Shown: positions 53,920 through 62,000, counted from the first letter of the stretch. The stretch is 64,000 bases of DNA from Alistipes megaguti (GCF_900604385.1 NZ_LR027382.1:1761501-1825500), one strand, 5' to 3'. Translations and numbers: made by a program. The notes: generated from the sequence alone by a model not told the origin.

Positions 53920-54957
53920 TTACTCCACAAACCAACTGTACTCGGAATCTCCCTCCAAGGCCCGACCGGTTCCTGCAATCAGCTCCGTTGCATTCAGCGA
54001 CCTGTCAAGGAAGGTGTCGATGTAGCTGGACTTGTTGGCTCCCGTAAAGAGATTGTAGACCTTCCACAAGTCAATCTCTGGATTGTCCCCTCTGGAAAAG
54101 TTCTCGTCCGTGTAGTAAGCCTTTGCCACGGCATTGATGTGGCAGTCGGTAAACTCCATGGCTGGAAGCTGCCGTTTCTCGGCTGTGGGCAGGTATTGAT
54201 ACAAGCGTGCCTTGCCGATCAACTGGGCAAACTGACGTTCACTGAGCGATTGCCGCTGTAAGGCTGCCATCTGCCGAATATGCCGTTCGGCATCGTACTG
54301 CTGGAACAACTGCAACGAAGCCTCAAACAGATCCTGCACACCCATCACCCGCAACTCCCGCTTGAATCCATCGGTCGATACACACAGGTTACAGCAGACG
54401 AGGTTCTTGAAGCCGATAAAGACCTTGAACTTTTCGACCGTCTTTTTCGAATAGAGATTTTCGTGGTTGTAGGCCCTTACCCCTCCAATGGAAAGATTGA
54501 GCCGATTGCCTGCCACCTCCTCGTAAATCGAAGGAACCTCAAAGCAGAAGGCCATGCGCTCGTAATAGATGGTCTTGTCCGTCTCCAGGAGCTGATTCAC
54601 GGGCTTGTGAATAGCCTCGGGAATCCGTCCCTTGATGATATGTGAAACGACAATATCGGGTGTGTCGATGGACTCCTGGGGGAACAACCGATGGGCAGCA
54701 TTCCAAACGGTCTCGATAAAACTCTGGTGGGAGATGGTCACCTCGTTGTCCTTACTGAATACGGGAACGACACAATCGTTCTTCAGATGGGGTATATCGA
54801 CAGGCTTGGTGTTGGCCTCGATAAAGTGACGGGTACGCGGTGCGGTTCCCAGCGATACAATCGGAGTTACGGGACGCTCCTCTACAATGGTCGCTTCCTC
54901 AATGGGAAGATTCAACCCTGCGGCAAATTCGGGTTCAGGCTGAAAGGCTGGAAGCAT
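53920..54957 (-). CDS. DUF3871 family protein
   Basis: A 345-residue protein of the Bacteroidetes DUF3871 family, recognised by VPVFSKDNEVTISHQSFIE, the central VRAYNHENLYSKKTVEKFKVFIGFKNLVCCNLCVSTDG, and the end NAVAKAYYTDENFSR with LFTGANKSSYIDTFLDR. These genes sit in mobile elements and resemble phage-type DUF932 recombination accessory proteins, but their function is not established. The start overlaps the end of the ATPase gene by 23 bases, so the two are co-expressed. Confidence 0.78.
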   Translation of the reverse strand: MLPAFQPEPEFAAGLNLPIEEATIVEERPVTPIVSLGTAPRTRHFIEANTKPVDIPHLKNDCVVPVFSKDNEVTISHQSFIETVWNAAHRLFPQESIDTPDIVVSHIIKGRIPEAIHKPVNQLLETDKTIYYERMAFCFEVPSIYEEVAGNRLNLSIGGVRAYNHENLYSKKTVEKFKVFIGFKNLVCCNLCVSTDGFKRELRVMGVQDLFEASLQLFQQYDAERHIRQMAALQRQSLSERQFAQLIGKARLYQYLPTAEKRQLPAMEFTDCHINAVAKAYYTDENFSRGDNPEIDLWKVYNLFTGANKSSYIDTFLDRSLNATELIAGTGRALEGDSEYSWFVE

Positions 54958-55663
54958 GGCTGTGGAGGTTTTGCGTGGAAGGATTCGATTGTGCGGTCTG
55001 CGTCATGTTGCACCATTTGAGGATGGCTTGCCCCACGGCAGGAGTTATCGTGAACTCGGGACGACTTGTAAAAAGCCCCGTTCTGTCTTTGGAGGTGGTG
55101 GCCTTGTGGTTCATGGCGATGTCCAGCACGGCGGTGAACTCATAGTCCACATTATCGCGCTGCACGGCCTTCAGGCCCACCTTCTCGGGCACCATCTTGC
55201 CATTCTTGTCCGAGAGAACATAATCCTGCTTGGAACGCATGGTGCAGATGATGTGGCACGATGAGTTGAGAATGCGCTGGATGAAGGCATTCTGACGGGG
55301 CGTGACCTTGGCCCAGTTGGCAAAGGAGTTGCCTTGCAGGTTGGCGTGGAAATCGAGCAGGTAGTCCCAGCAATGAGAGATGCTGTCGATGACGATGACC
55401 TCGGCACCCGCCTGTTCACAAATACCGATAGCCTCGATGTAGGTCTCGGGAGAGTAGTCGGGCAGGGTGAGGACCTGATAATTGCCCAGATGGGCATAGA
55501 GATCGGCCGAGCCGTTTTCGGAATCGATGACGGCCACGCGGGACCAGTCGGATGTCATGCCGTAAGCGATGAGGAGCGAGGAGTAGGTTTTGCCTGACCC
55601 CGAGGCTCCAGCCAGTGCCAGCCTCATTTTGGCTGCACGGCGCATGGATGGACGTAATTGCAT
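54935..55663 (-). CDS. P-loop ATPase, RecA/AAA-like, phage-type
   Basis: A 242-residue ATPase: Walker A ALAGASGSGKT (about residues 18-28) and Walker B AEVIVIDSISHCWD (about 86-99), with a sensor-like segment CHIICTMRSK. The arrangement resembles RecA-like Sak4/AAA_24 proteins of phages and mobile elements that act in single-strand annealing or replication. It is coupled to DUF3871. I chose the ATG at 55663 (MQLRPSMRRAAK); a further open stretch of 12 codons upstream has no family character. Confidence 0.75.
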   Translation of the reverse strand: MQLRPSMRRAAKMRLALAGASGSGKTYSSLLIAYGMTSDWSRVAVIDSENGSADLYAHLGNYQVLTLPDYSPETYIEAIGICEQAGAEVIVIDSISHCWDYLLDFHANLQGNSFANWAKVTPRQNAFIQRILNSSCHIICTMRSKQDYVLSDKNGKMVPEKVGLKAVQRDNVDYEFTAVLDIAMNHKATTSKDRTGLFTSRPEFTITPAVGQAILKWCNMTQTAQSNPSTQNLHSHASSLSA

Positions 55664-55764
55664 AAAGCTACAAATTAGATGATGAATAAATAAATACACT
55701 CATCATCTGTCTGTTGCTTTTGTTGTTAGTCTGGAAAAATTCCCGACAGTCAGCCATAAAAAAT

Positions 55765-55806
55765 CCCTCCCCGAAATTCGTTTTCCAAACCGAACAGGGG
55801 GAGGGG
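55765..55806 (-). terminator. Terminator of abiH
   Basis: Arms CCCTCCCC and GGGGAGGG around a loop; on the minus strand the stem is followed by ATTTTTTATGG. It lies about 40 bases past the AbiH stop. Confidence 0.7.
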
Positions 55807-55841
55807 TGTTTTACGGGGTGTTTGTACGAGGACAGAATATG

Positions 55842-57158
55842 TTAAGGAGTTACTAATGGTTGACAATAGCATTTATTAACAACTCTATCTCGCATTAATG
55901 TCATATCCTTAAAGTCTCGGGATATATTTTGAACAATATCAATGTAATTATCTGTTCCATCTTCTCTTTGGTGGTAATACGGCTTTATAGACAAGCAGTT
56001 TTTATGTTCAAAAAGGGTATTTAATAAGGTCCGATCAGAGTTGCCACAAGAGTGCCCCATTATATATATCTGATAAGGTGCAGAATCTATGAATCCCAAG
56101 AGTCTCCGATAATTATCAGTTTCAAGGTAGCGAATTGATTTGATGTTTTCTAAATAGGCATTGTTATTCAGATCGACTATTTTTTTATAATCCTCGTGCA
56201 TTTCATCGCCATATCCAAAAATAATTGGATTATTCTTATCATCTAATTTCCCGTGAATATGTATCAATTCGCATTTGGGACAATCGTCTGATTTTACATA
56301 TAATTTACGAGCCGTATTTGTGTAATTGAAGTTAAGCAAAAGAATTCGATTAGGCTGTAGATATTCCATTCGCTGTCCTTTGTCAAATTCATCATTCATT
56401 ATTTCCCGATATCCTTTATTTTGCCCGATTAATTCATATTCAGGATGCTGTATTAACTCTTCATTCATCTCCTCTATCATACCTATCATACCTCCTGGCA
56501 AACTTGCTACTTGAGAAAGAATATCATCCCAGAATAAATCTTCTCCTCCTTTAGATATGTCTTGTCGATTAATAGGCTCAAATATTATTTTATTGATCCT
56601 TTCGTTGAAAAGTCCATCCGAGATCTTTTCTTCTTGAATTTTGCGCAGATACTCTATTAATAAGTTTTGGATGCTATGAAAGTCTATATTTAGCTCTTTT
56701 GCGGATTTATAGCCTAAATCTCGGTCTTGATGTATTAGCCTATTTAATGATTGAAAATATTCGTTCTCAATGTCTACCCAATTCTCCAACGAGGCTTGCG
56801 CTGATATGTGTTTCCAAAACGGATTCTTAAATGTTAATTGGAGAGATTCTGTAAATCTTCCAACTTGATTGTAATCATTAATGAATCGGCACCACTCATT
56901 AAATGCATTTTGTTCATTATCTGTGACTGTGAATTCTGTGATTTCGCCACTCCCTTTATTTATTAATTTAAGGTCAGCAAAATTGTCCGAGTATGACTTA
57001 ATGGGAGCAACTCCGAAATGCTTTAATAGGTACTGAGCGTATCCATTGAGTACATGACAGTGGAAATCCTCCCAGTAATTATTTATGAAATCAACATAGC
57101 CCGTTGGCAAGCCATGAGCTAAATCAAAACCATTCCCGATTAATACTATTCTGTTCAT
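55842..57158 (-). CDS. abiH: AbiH-family phage abortive-infection protein
   Basis: A 438-residue protein of the AbiH family. The N-terminal GNGFDLAHGLPTGY (residues 8-21) is a nucleotide-binding-like loop; LLNFNYTNTARKLY (about 275), LIHIHGKLDD (about 300) and IYIMGHSCGNSDRTLLN (about 370) are the other conserved blocks, giving an SIR2-like fold. Family members abort phage infection by killing or arresting the host. It is AT-rich relative to its neighbours and stands alone with its own terminator. Confidence 0.88.
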   Translation of the reverse strand: MNRIVLIGNGFDLAHGLPTGYVDFINNYWEDFHCHVLNGYAQYLLKHFGVAPIKSYSDNFADLKLINKGSGEITEFTVTDNEQNAFNEWCRFINDYNQVGRFTESLQLTFKNPFWKHISAQASLENWVDIENEYFQSLNRLIHQDRDLGYKSAKELNIDFHSIQNLLIEYLRKIQEEKISDGLFNERINKIIFEPINRQDISKGGEDLFWDDILSQVASLPGGMIGMIEEMNEELIQHPEYELIGQNKGYREIMNDEFDKGQRMEYLQPNRILLLNFNYTNTARKLYVKSDDCPKCELIHIHGKLDDKNNPIIFGYGDEMHEDYKKIVDLNNNAYLENIKSIRYLETDNYRRLLGFIDSAPYQIYIMGHSCGNSDRTLLNTLFEHKNCLSIKPYYHQREDGTDNYIDIVQNISRDFKDMTLMRDRVVNKCYCQPLVTP

Positions 57159-57232
57159 AATCTGTCTTTTTTACAAAGTTAATCGAAAAATTATCTTTTG
57201 AGGGTATAAAAACATTCACTCAAATTATATTT

Positions 57233-58084
57233 CTAAAACTCAAACCCTCCAAACTCCTCTTGGCTATGTTTGTGTCTCTCCACCACCTCCCGATACTGTT
57301 CCTGCATATCGAGCACCTTTATAAAGTAGGGGATGGAAACCTTCTCGGGTAATTGCAAGCAACGCTTGTTGAGCTGGTAGGTCAGACTTATTGGTTCCGT
57401 ACATGGAACACCAACGGCATTGTACTTGGTAAGCAGAACCGATAATGCCACCTTGTTACGTCTGGGCGCTGCCACTCCTTTGGCTTTACAGAAATCGCAT
57501 AGCTCTTTATAAATGGCAGCCTCTGTTTGCTTAATGACTGGCTGGATAAAGCAATCCGTTGTCAGCTCATAGCCCTTTGCCTGTGGCTTTATAAGTCCAG
57601 CTTGTCGGCACTCTTCCAATAATGCCGAAACGGTGTTGCGAGACAGACCGAGTGCCTGGGCAATCTGGCTCTTGCTTCATTGGATGGTATTCGTATTGTT
57701 CAGGCAAATGGCCTTTAATAGAAGCAGGAATCCCGCCATCTTGGCGGAATAGTTCCTTGTAAAGAAGCCATTATCCAGTAGGAAGAAATCCTTTTTGACT
57801 GGCTTTATCTGGTAACTGTTCCGCTTGATAAATCCACGGACGGCATCTTCCTTAATGGCCGTTTGCACGGTAAGACAACCAGCCTCTTTGAGCCGTTTGA
57901 TAACACGGCGGATGGTTCGTTCATCCAGCCCTGTAAGGAGGGCCAGTTTCTCTTCGGTAATGTGAGAAATATTTGTCTTGTGGTCGGAGCAGCATTTGAT
58001 GGTGGCTCATACATAAACATCGACAGGCTTACTGTTGCCCGTCTGAAACGTGATGATCGATTTGGGTATAGCGGTATAATTCAT
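57233..58084 (-). pseudogene. Rep-like winged-helix protein gene with two in-frame TGA codons
   Basis: One reading frame of 284 codons from the ATG at 58084 (MNYTAIPKSII) to a TAG at 57233, interrupted only by TGA at codon 26 (58007-58009) and codon 136 (57677-57679). The first falls in VDVYV-stop-ATIKCC and the second in NTIQ-stop-SKSQIAQ; both are places where related Bacteroides proteins would have Trp. There is no TGG in the whole frame. The N-terminal half has a winged helix (ISHITEEKLALLTGLDERTIRR) and the second half another HTH (IAQALGLSRNTVSALL). It resembles replication-initiator-like proteins of Bacteroides elements. Most simply a decayed gene; recoding is discussed under findings. 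Confidence 0.65.
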
Positions 58085-58223
58085 CGTTAGCAATGGAATT
58101 TTGAGGGTTAGTAAATAGAATCTCTTTTAAATGCAGCAGTTTTCGGAAACGGGCTACGCCATAGTGCTCTTTCGCCTGCTTGCGGTTCTCGAATCACTTG
58201 CGGTCTTTAATGTGGTAGTACAT
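58029..58223 (-). pseudogene. Small ORF upstream of the Rep-like gene, interrupted by a TGA
   Basis: A frame from the ATG at 58223 (MYYHIKDRK) that meets TGA at codon 10 (58194-58196) and continues as FENRKQAKEHYGVARFRKLL for 54 more codons, overlapping the Rep-like start by 56 bases in another frame. It resembles short hypothetical proteins of Bacteroides elements. The residue lost at the stop cannot be told from sequence alone. Confidence 0.45.
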
Positions 58224-58240
58224 GGTCGGAACGACTTTAT

Positions 58241-58311
58241 TAGGTAGTGTATAAGTAGGTAATGTATATATAGGACACTTTTGAGCAGTTATCATAGGAC
58301 AGTTTTGAGCA
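58241..58311. repeat. Iteron-like direct repeats upstream of the Rep-like gene
   Basis: TAGGTAGTGTATA (58241-58253) and TAGGTAATGTATA (58256-58268) repeat with period 15. ATAGGACA-TTTTGAGCA-type 18-mers at 58270-58287 and 58294-58311 repeat with period 24 and one mismatch. Placement beside a Rep-like gene suggests binding sites of its product, perhaps a small origin. Confidence 0.6.
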
Positions 58312-58556
58312 ACTGCCTGCCTACTATCTGAATGGATTGAATCTTGAATCTATATTTATAAAGGAGACTTTCATTTCACACTCAAAAAATGTGGAAAGAC
58401 AGCACAAAGAAAAGGCAGACGAATCTGCCTTAACAAAATTAGCCCTATTTGAACGGTGGATGCCTTTCGTAGAAAAGTTATGCAAATATATAAAATATTT
58501 TACAATAAATCAAATTGTTGAATAAATAATTGTGAAAATAATTCAGGGGAAATTCG

Positions 58557-58564
58557 TAATTTTG
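58557..58564 (+). promoter_or_regulatory. -7 box for the 58590 gene
   Basis: TAATTTTG matches TAnnTTTG, 25 bases before the ATG. Confidence 0.5.
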
Positions 58565-58589
58565 AAAGAATCATAAACCTCGTTAACTT

Positions 58590-59408
58590 ATGAGCCTCGT
58601 ATCATTTCCGCTTGATTTCATCAAGCAAGCCTTTCCTTATCTTGAAAAATACTATGAATTTTCGTGCTGGAGCATCAACGAGAATCTTGAAAGGGCTTGT
58701 TACGATAATGATTTAGTGGTCGATGTACTGCCGAAATATTGGGAGTCCCGTACTTTCGATGTTTTCCCAGAGGATCTGAAAATCATTTTCGATATGCCGC
58801 ATTACGAAAAATTGTTGGAGTTACAGAATAAATATCCCACGCTTTTGGACGAGAACCACCTGCCTTTCTATGTTCTCTTGCTTGCTCCTTACGTGAATCC
58901 CGTTTTACACCCCTATACGGAAGAAGAAATTGCGGCATTGGAAGACGCAGAACGGCGTAAAGATATTGCCAACGCCTATCGTTTCCTGAAAACCATTCAG
59001 GCCGATGGATTCAATCCCAACCAGAGATTTTTACTTACGGCCAACGGGCAGAGAAGTGTTTCCATATCCAATTCCCAGAATTGGTTGGTGGAGATGATCG
59101 AGAAGGCATATTTGAAAAATCCGTTTCCGTTGGATAAATTATTGCCTGTTGACGTCCAACTGCCCAAGAGACGACCGACCTTCATGAATTTTCTTGGGTA
59201 CAATACGCTTCTCTTTCTCCATGGAGTCCTCCATATTGAGTCCTTCGTTCCTCAGGAGTTGTGCCAGTTCATTTGCGATTATCTGACAGCTTGTTCTGAC
59301 AATGTGTCAAAGCAGGACCTGTCCTATAAAAACACATATGATATGCTTCAAAATTGTAAAAAGACCTATAAAGGTAATCCTATCCCCATTTCATGGGTAA
59401 AAGAGTAA
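58590..59408 (+). CDS. Unrecognised protein of the island
   Basis: A 272-residue soluble protein, no signal peptide or membrane segment. The N-terminus is MSLVSFPLDFIKQAFPYLEKYY. A proline-rich middle (LAPYVNPVLHPYTEEE) and a helix (EIAALEDAERRKDIANAYRFLKT) are followed by a C-terminal helical part with NFLGYNTLLFLHGVLHIESF. I do not recognise any domain. It has its own promoter, is divergent from the Rep-like gene, and is followed by a 228-bp structured element and a ParB-like gene in the same direction. Confidence 0.65.
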   Translation: MSLVSFPLDFIKQAFPYLEKYYEFSCWSINENLERACYDNDLVVDVLPKYWESRTFDVFPEDLKIIFDMPHYEKLLELQNKYPTLLDENHLPFYVLLLAPYVNPVLHPYTEEEIAALEDAERRKDIANAYRFLKTIQADGFNPNQRFLLTANGQRSVSISNSQNWLVEMIEKAYLKNPFPLDKLLPVDVQLPKRRPTFMNFLGYNTLLFLHGVLHIESFVPQELCQFICDYLTACSDNVSKQDLSYKNTYDMLQNCKKTYKGNPIPISWVKE

Positions 59409-59479
59409 AATGTATTTTAGATGTGATTGACGGTCGAAAACACATAATTAGCTGAAAGACAGATTGGTATAAAATTAGC

Positions 59480-59707
59480 AGGTGTTAATAGTGAAAACGC
59501 GAACACAGGTTCCTTGACATACACCCCGCTTCTCGGTTGGGAGGGAGTATCCGAACCGAAAGGCCGAAGGTCGAATCGAACGATGGAACGAGGATGGGAG
59601 TTCGCCCAAGCCATCCTCCGCCCGTCCTACGAGCTGGCAAGAGCTCACCAGTTAGACCCGACGCCGAGAAACGAAAACCGTTAAAAAATACTCACTATTA
59701 ACACCTC
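59480..59707 (+). other. 228-bp structured element closed by a perfect 15-bp inverted repeat (RNA or MITE-like)
   Basis: AGGTGTTAATAGTGA (59480-59494) and its exact complement (59693-59707) bracket a GC-rich interior in AT-rich surroundings. Inside, complementary pairs nest in order: GTTCC/GGAAC (59509-59513, 59585-59589) enclosing TCGGTT/AACCGA (59533-59538, 59554-59559) and GGCC-GAA-GGTC (59562-59572). Then come GAGGATGG/CCATCCTC (59590-59597, 59611-59618), GAGCT/AGCTC (59631-59635, 59643-59647) and AACG/CGTT (59671-59674, 59680-59683). This is a multibranch fold closed by a long outer stem, compatible with a structured non-coding RNA. The alternative is a small non-autonomous transposon with 15-bp ends; no target duplication is visible. 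Confidence 0.55.
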
Positions 59708-59708
59708 G

Positions 59709-59732
59709 CGGGTGGTATGAGGTCAACCCGCA
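59709..59732 (+). promoter_or_regulatory. Hairpin just before the ParB-like gene
   Basis: GCGGGT and ACCCGC arms, directly after the structured element and 9 bases before the next ATG; it could hide the ribosome-binding site. Confidence 0.45.
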
Positions 59733-59741
59733 CTTAAATAT

Positions 59742-60584
59742 ATGAAGCAATTAGTAATCTCATCTGTAGAACTCAATCGTAATTTCGCCTTTGTTAAAGG
59801 TAATCGTCAGATCAACGCCAAGGCAGTTGCCGCCAAAGTTAAATCCATCCGAGAATATGGTCAGTTGTCCCCTATCACGATCGTGAAAGGAGAGGATGTT
59901 TTCTTCTCGGGAGGGCACTTGGTTGATCTGGACGGGAACGATATTCCCGACGAGCAGACTGAAAATTATTATGCGGTACTGGATGGTCAGCATCGTTTGA
60001 TGGCTTACTTGAAACTGGAATTGAATTTGGACGACCTTGTAATTACCGAACCTTTGAACGCCGAGATGTCCATCGTGGCATTAATTGCAGAGATGAATAT
60101 CTGCACAACCGCATGGAAAGGCACGGACTATATGGCTGCTCCCTGTATGGCTCTCGAAATGAAAGAGAATAAGGTGTTCGAATTTGCATTGGAGTTACGA
60201 CGAAAGAACTATCCTCTCTCGACTATCTCGTTGTGGTGTCTCGGAAAGAACTCCTTGAAGCCTCGGGATTTCGTAACTGCCATAAAGGAGAAAAAACTGC
60301 CCAAGGCTTTTGAGGATACTGCATGGTATCAAAGAAGCATCAATTGGTATCGTGTGGCCCAAGAGAAATTCAGCGAAACATTCCTCGCAAAGAAATATTT
60401 GATAGGGTACATTATAGATCAAGGGCGTGAAGCGGAAGACCCTACGGCATTTTACGCTCAAATCGAGAGCAGGATCGAGCAATTGACAGATGAGCAGGCC
60501 CAGCTAATTATGAATCCTCCCAAGGGGATGATAACGCGGGAACAATTAATTATAGGCAATCTTATCGAATACCTCGGACGATGA
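59742..60584 (+). CDS. ParB/Srx-type nuclease-domain protein
   Basis: A 280-residue protein. Residues about 20-105 resemble a ParB N-terminal domain: YGQLSPITIVKGEDVFFSGG, then YAVLDGQHRLMAYLKLE, where DGQHR is the family's nucleotide/phosphate-binding motif (GERRxRA in chromosomal ParB). The remaining helical part (FALELRRKNYPLSTISLWCLGKN, VTAIKEKKLPKAFEDTAW) may be an HTH-containing region. It lacks partner ParA. It could be a partition-like, regulatory or nuclease component of the island. It is directly downstream of the structured element. Confidence 0.75.
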   Translation: MKQLVISSVELNRNFAFVKGNRQINAKAVAAKVKSIREYGQLSPITIVKGEDVFFSGGHLVDLDGNDIPDEQTENYYAVLDGQHRLMAYLKLELNLDDLVITEPLNAEMSIVALIAEMNICTTAWKGTDYMAAPCMALEMKENKVFEFALELRRKNYPLSTISLWCLGKNSLKPRDFVTAIKEKKLPKAFEDTAWYQRSINWYRVAQEKFSETFLAKKYLIGYIIDQGREAEDPTAFYAQIESRIEQLTDEQAQLIMNPPKGMITREQLIIGNLIEYLGR

Positions 60585-60648
60585 AGCCACGATACGTCAT
60601 CAGAAGAAAGGAGGTCGGTTCCCAACAGGGCCGCCGACCTCCCGATTC

Positions 60649-61881
60649 TTACAGTAGATGCTGCATAGCCGCATCGATCTGGCTGTTTTCGAATGAATCC
60701 AAGTAGATTTGCGTAATCTTTTCCGAACTGTGTCCCAGCGATTCGGAAATCAGAGCCACGCTTACCCCTGAACGTTTGAGCACGGTGGCAAAGCTGTGGC
60801 GGGCAACATAGGTTGTCAGCGGGATGGGCAGGTGCAGGTGTTCACCGATGAGTTTCAGATAACGGTTGATCCGCTTGTTCGTTCGTTGCACCCGTCCGTA
60901 CTGTTGCTGGGCAGTGATGTGGACGGTTCGTTTCAGTACGGGAAAGATGTAATCCTGCGGATGAGCGTTCGGTTGACGGTACTTGTCGAGAATGGCAAGG
61001 GCCTCGGGCTGTAGCTGGAATGAGAGGAGTTTGCCCGTTTTCTGACGGTTGAAAACCAGTCGCCCGTCCACGATGTCGGCATAACGGATGTGCAGCATAT
61101 CGGTCAGATTGATGCCGCAAGACAGGTAGCTGAACAGGAACAGGTCTTTGGCCAGTTGCAGGAACGGTTTGGGGTACTTGGTCAGCGTCCGTACCTCACA
61201 ATCCATAATCCGCCGAATATCCTCCTTCGTGAGCGATCGTTTGGCTGTGGCCTCCTTGAATCTGCTTACCTTGAACGTGTCGAAAGGGTAGTCCGTCTTT
61301 TTGATGAGACCGTCGGTGATGGCACTGTTGTAAAGAACGCGCAACGAACGGAAGCGGATGCCGATGGAGTTATCCGAATAGTGACGCTCCACCCGCAACC
61401 ATTGCTCGTAGCGTTTCAGCCATTCGGTGTCGATGTCGAGAAAGTAGAAGTCCAGCGAATGACAGAATCGGGTCAGTGAGGTGCGGAGTTCCTGAAAGGT
61501 CTTGGCGTTTCCGACACGGTTCACGGCCAGCAGACGGTCGATGTAGGCGTTCAGATAGTCACCGACGGTTTGGCGCACGACCTTGCGGGATGCCTTTTCG
61601 ACCAGCGTGCTCAATGTGTACTCCTTGTCGCTTGTCTTGAAGTCCATGACCTGATGCTGGAGTTCCTGTGTTTTTTGCTGGATAAGGGCTTCAATTCGCT
61701 CTCGGTCGGGGCAGTTGTGGCGTGGTTTACACTTTTTTGCATCCCATTGCTCTTGCGGAAGGGAGATATGCAGGCTGATGTACTTCCGCTTCCGATTCTT
61801 TGTCAATCGTAACAGGATGGGATGCTGGCCGTTAGATAAAGTTTTGGAGGTGTAGAGAACCGCTTCGATGGTAGTGTTCAT
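60649..61881 (-). CDS. Tyrosine recombinase (integrase 2), tRNA-Arg-linked
   Basis: A 410-residue integrase. The arm-binding domain is TTIEAVLYTSKTLSNGQHPILLRLTKNRKRKYISL; core-binding and catalytic domains follow. Active-site elements are Lys in NRQKTGK, HSFAT with R in YVARHSFATVL, GHSSEKI and the nucleophile Tyr in ITQIYLDSF. The first catalytic Arg region reads SCGINLTDML, without Arg. It lies 147 bases from the 3' end of tRNA-Arg(ACG) and is read away from it, the usual arrangement for a tRNA-targeting island. More GC-rich than the rest of the island. Confidence 0.9.
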   Translation of the reverse strand: MNTTIEAVLYTSKTLSNGQHPILLRLTKNRKRKYISLHISLPQEQWDAKKCKPRHNCPDRERIEALIQQKTQELQHQVMDFKTSDKEYTLSTLVEKASRKVVRQTVGDYLNAYIDRLLAVNRVGNAKTFQELRTSLTRFCHSLDFYFLDIDTEWLKRYEQWLRVERHYSDNSIGIRFRSLRVLYNSAITDGLIKKTDYPFDTFKVSRFKEATAKRSLTKEDIRRIMDCEVRTLTKYPKPFLQLAKDLFLFSYLSCGINLTDMLHIRYADIVDGRLVFNRQKTGKLLSFQLQPEALAILDKYRQPNAHPQDYIFPVLKRTVHITAQQQYGRVQRTNKRINRYLKLIGEHLHLPIPLTTYVARHSFATVLKRSGVSVALISESLGHSSEKITQIYLDSFENSQIDAAMQHLL

Positions 61882-61890
61882 CGTTTTTTC

Positions 61891-61912
61891 GGTTTACACA
61901 CTGGTTTACACA
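61891..61912. repeat. GGTTTACACA direct repeats next to integrase 2
   Basis: Two copies (61891-61900 and 61903-61912) just upstream of the integrase 2 start; possible arm-type sites or operators. Confidence 0.45.
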
Positions 61913-61960
61913 ACTGGGTAAAAATCCTCCGAAAAACCGCCCGCGACAGGGCACAAAAAA

Positions 61961-61984
61961 AGGTTGCCATGCACATGACAACCT
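61961..61984 (-). terminator. Second hairpin downstream of tRNA-Arg
   Basis: AGGTTG and CAACCT arms with an inner CATG pair; on the minus strand seven T follow. Confidence 0.7.
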
Positions 61985-62000
61985 CCCTAAACGCAAGAAA

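Larger units (their letters stand above)
58224..58589. other. 366-bp AT-rich region with iteron-like repeats
   Basis: Divergent region between the Rep-like and 58590 genes. It contains two sets of direct repeats (58241-58311) and the promoter of the rightward gene. A short open frame at 58337-58525 has no convincing start signal or homology. Confidence 0.5.

Noticed and set aside
58337..58525. 62-codon open frame upstream of the 58590 gene
   Set aside because: Weak coding character and no start signal; left as non-coding.
59480..59707. Element considered as retron msr-msd, IscB/TnpB guide RNA or group II intron
   Set aside because: No reverse transcriptase, IscB/TnpB or intron domain V signature is present nearby.
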